A stretch of 6,612 bases of DNA from an uncultured Corynebacterium sp. (GTDB lineage Bacteria > Actinomycetota > Actinomycetes > Mycobacteriales > Mycobacteriaceae), in assembly GCA_946220775.1 (NCBI GenBank), contig CAMIFC010000057.1, positions 1-6,612 on the forward strand, given 5' to 3'. Positions 5,076 to 6,612 of the stretch are shown here, one piece after another. The stretch's first letter is position 1, and the number at the start of each line of letters is the position of its first letter. The position numbers and the translations under genes were made by a program. The notes beneath the pieces were generated by a model. The model made no database searches. It saw only the letters and a list, made by a program, of their open reading frames with translations, and had not been told where the DNA came from.

Positions 5076-6347
5076 ATGGCGCATCAACCGCTCAAGAAGA
5101 TCTTCCACATGACGCGCAGCGGTGGGGAAGCGGCCGTTGAAGCCGAATGGCAGCAGCGTCGGGACAATCCCGCTACAGTGACATGGCCCTACTTCGTTGG
5201 CGAATGGGAGACGTTTGCCGTCAACACTGTTGACCTCGTCGGCTTACAAAACCAAGCCTGGCGTAATGAGCTCCGTGTTTTCGATCTGTGGCGGAGTCTG
5301 CCGCGGGTGGCTCAGCTGCAATACACACATAGCTTGATCATCGATGAGATTCGATCCACCAACGAAATTGAGGGCATCCACTCCACCCGACAGGAAGTGA
5401 ACGCGGCTCTCGCTGCCGCTCACCGTGTCCTCGACCGGAATTCAGAGAACGCGCAAGAAAGAAAACGTTTTGTAGAGATGGCAGCGTCCTACCTGGTGCT
5501 GTTTGACCCATCGATGCTGGGGGAAGATCACAAGTTTCCGCAAGAGCTCGCGGATATGCGTTCCCTTTATGACCAACTGCTTTTGTCCTCTCTGGAGAAG
5601 GAGGACTACCCCGACGGGGAGTACTTCCGAAAAGGACCGGTTGTCATTGCGGACGGGACAAAAACAGTGCATACCGGTATCATTGGTGAGAAAGACATCA
5701 AGGCGCGTATGCGGGCAATGCTCGAATCCCAGTCCCCGGATCGCACGCTTCCGCTGGTCGATGCATTTGTTGGCCATTTCATGTTGGAACACACGCACCC
5801 TTTTTATGACGGGAATGGCCGCTTCAGTCGCCTACTACTGGCAATACGCCTGCGGGAAGTGCTTTCCGCACCATCTGCGCTGTCGCTTTCAGCGGAAATC
5901 ATGCGCAGCAAGGATCGGTATTACAAGGCGTTTGTTGATGCCGAGCACCCCTTGAACCGGGCTGAACTCACCCACTTCGTAGCAGCGATGCTTAAAATCT
6001 TGCTGCGCGCGCAGGGTCAACTCATTGAATCGTTGGATGAAAAGTTGGTGGATCTGGTTCACCTGAACGAAGCCATTCAGGCGTTGCCAATTTCTGGGAC
6101 TAAAGACCAGGCGTTATTTAGCGAGTACCAGATCAAGATCCTCCATTTGCTTGGCCAAGCTGCGCTGTTCCATCCACTTGGCATTTTGAAGCACCACGAG
6201 ATTGCTGATCTCATCGAGCGTTCTCCCAGCACGATTCGTCCCGAACTGCGCAAACTCGAGAAAGCCGATCTCATCGAAGCCACCTCGAAGCGGCCACTGG
6301 CCTTCCGGCTTAGCGAAAAGGGGAAAGATCGGTTGGGGCTTAGCTGA
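5076..6347 (+). CDS. Fic-family protein (probable AMP-transferase), class II
   Basis: Fic proteins usually transfer AMP from ATP to a hydroxyl of a target protein, changing its activity; the target here is unknown. The 423 residues include a Fic_N-like helical region (about 45-110) with the inhibitory motif TNEIEG (95-100, pattern [S/T]xxxE[G/N]), whose glutamate normally blocks productive ATP binding. The intact catalytic motif HPFYDGNGRFSR is at 241-252, with catalytic H241. A segment ending VHTGI (about 186-202) is likely the target-docking flap. Residues about 345-423 look like a winged-helix DNA-binding domain (HEIADLIERSPSTIRPELRKLEKADLI). A motif N-terminal to the Fic core defines class II, which has a built-in antitoxin, so no partner gene is expected and none is seen. 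AGGAG (5061-5065) lies 10 nt before the ATG, and an in-frame TAA at 5022-5024 excludes a longer start. It is monocistronic here and possibly autoregulated through the upstream dyads (inference). Confidence 0.92.
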   Translation: MAHQPLKKIFHMTRSGGEAAVEAEWQQRRDNPATVTWPYFVGEWETFAVNTVDLVGLQNQAWRNELRVFDLWRSLPRVAQLQYTHSLIIDEIRSTNEIEGIHSTRQEVNAALAAAHRVLDRNSENAQERKRFVEMAASYLVLFDPSMLGEDHKFPQELADMRSLYDQLLLSSLEKEDYPDGEYFRKGPVVIADGTKTVHTGIIGEKDIKARMRAMLESQSPDRTLPLVDAFVGHFMLEHTHPFYDGNGRFSRLLLAIRLREVLSAPSALSLSAEIMRSKDRYYKAFVDAEHPLNRAELTHFVAAMLKILLRAQGQLIESLDEKLVDLVHLNEAIQALPISGTKDQALFSEYQIKILHLLGQAALFHPLGILKHHEIADLIERSPSTIRPELRKLEKADLIEATSKRPLAFRLSEKGKDRLGLS

Positions 6348-6568
6348 GGCGATACGTTGCGCACTGGTTCGTCGGATACCTAGATTTCCGAATTGCCCCA
6401 GTTGCCCTGTACCGCAGCATAGGGGGGACTGGGAGGCCATCGTAGACCCGCTGAGCGAAACAATGGTGGAACATTTGTGGAACACCTTTTCCACCCTTCC
6501 ACTCCAGAGGAGGCGTGATCGCGCCGAACGGTAGCTCAAGACGACTGGCCCCGCACGAACCTCGAAGT
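6348..6568. other. Gene-free spacer after fic
   Basis: I recognise no gene on either strand. Overlapping minus-strand frames are open, but their translations resemble nothing known and run into the fic gene. The notable content is a cluster around 6465-6495: GTGGAACA twice (6466-6473 and 6477-6484) and an inverted TTTTCCACC (6487-6495), which loosely resemble DnaA boxes. Confidence 0.5.
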
Positions 6569-6612
6569 CCCAACCTCGAATAGGGGCTAAAAACGGCCTA
6601 TTCGAGGTTGGG
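6569..6612. terminator. 16-bp perfect inverted repeat at window end
   Basis: Positions 6569-6584 (starting CCCAACCTCG) and 6597-6612 are exact reverse complements around a 12-nt loop. An extra direct copy of AACCTCGAA lies just upstream (6558-6566, repeated at 6572-6580). A T-tract would fall beyond the window, so a terminator for fic or for a converging gene is likely but not provable. A dispersed palindromic repeat is the alternative. Confidence 0.55.

Noticed and set aside
6202..6534. 110-codon plus-strand ORF overlapping the fic 3' end
   Set aside because: It is an alternative frame of fic for nearly half its length, with no homology I can recognise.
6114..6573. Overlapping minus-strand ORFs at the 3' end of fic and beyond
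   Set aside because: They run through the Fic winged-helix coding region, give unrecognisable proteins and lack ribosome binding sites.

Overview
The window looks like a chromosomal segment of a high-GC actinobacterium, most likely Corynebacterium or a close relative. Four things point there: a GyrA beginning MSDD with GNFGS.GND and QRRGGKG signatures; a DUF3566 two-helix membrane protein directly behind it; a tRNA-Ile(GAU)/tRNA-Ala(UGC) pair next; and TANANT-type -10 elements. This gyrA - DUF3566 - ileT - alaT order is the origin-proximal arrangement known from corynebacteria and mycobacteria. gyrB is not in the window. The genus is an inference; the species cannot be told from the sequence.

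Layout. Positions 1-300 hold no recognisable gene. A promoter at about 301-328 precedes gyrA (355-2853, complete, GTG start). Its stop codon overlaps the ribosome binding site of the DUF3566 gene (2867-4240), so the two look like one operon. An 11-bp inverted repeat (4248-4291) follows. A new promoter then leads to tRNA-Ile (4346-4422) and tRNA-Ala (4447-4519), closed by a strong intrinsic terminator (4526-4557). All of this is housekeeping: DNA supercoiling, a membrane protein of unknown role, and decoding of Ile and Ala codons.

The right third is accessory. On the minus strand, 4657-4860 carries what looks like a decayed fragment of an aromatic-ring-hydroxylating (Rieske-type) dioxygenase large subunit. 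Next comes an unusual 140-bp block (about 4887-5027) of consecutive dyad symmetries, which also reads as degenerate repeats with a 51-bp period. It ends at the probable promoter of a complete Fic-family protein (5076-6347). The Fic protein has an N-terminal self-inhibition motif, an intact catalytic motif and a C-terminal winged-helix-like region, so autoregulation through the upstream dyads is the most interesting testable idea here. The window ends exactly on the last base of a 16-bp perfect inverted repeat (6569-6612).

The main candidates for something undescribed are the dyad/51-bp repeat array coupled to fic, the collagen-like triplet tracts inside the DUF3566 protein, and an 8-bp leader/trailer helix that clamps tRNA-Ile.
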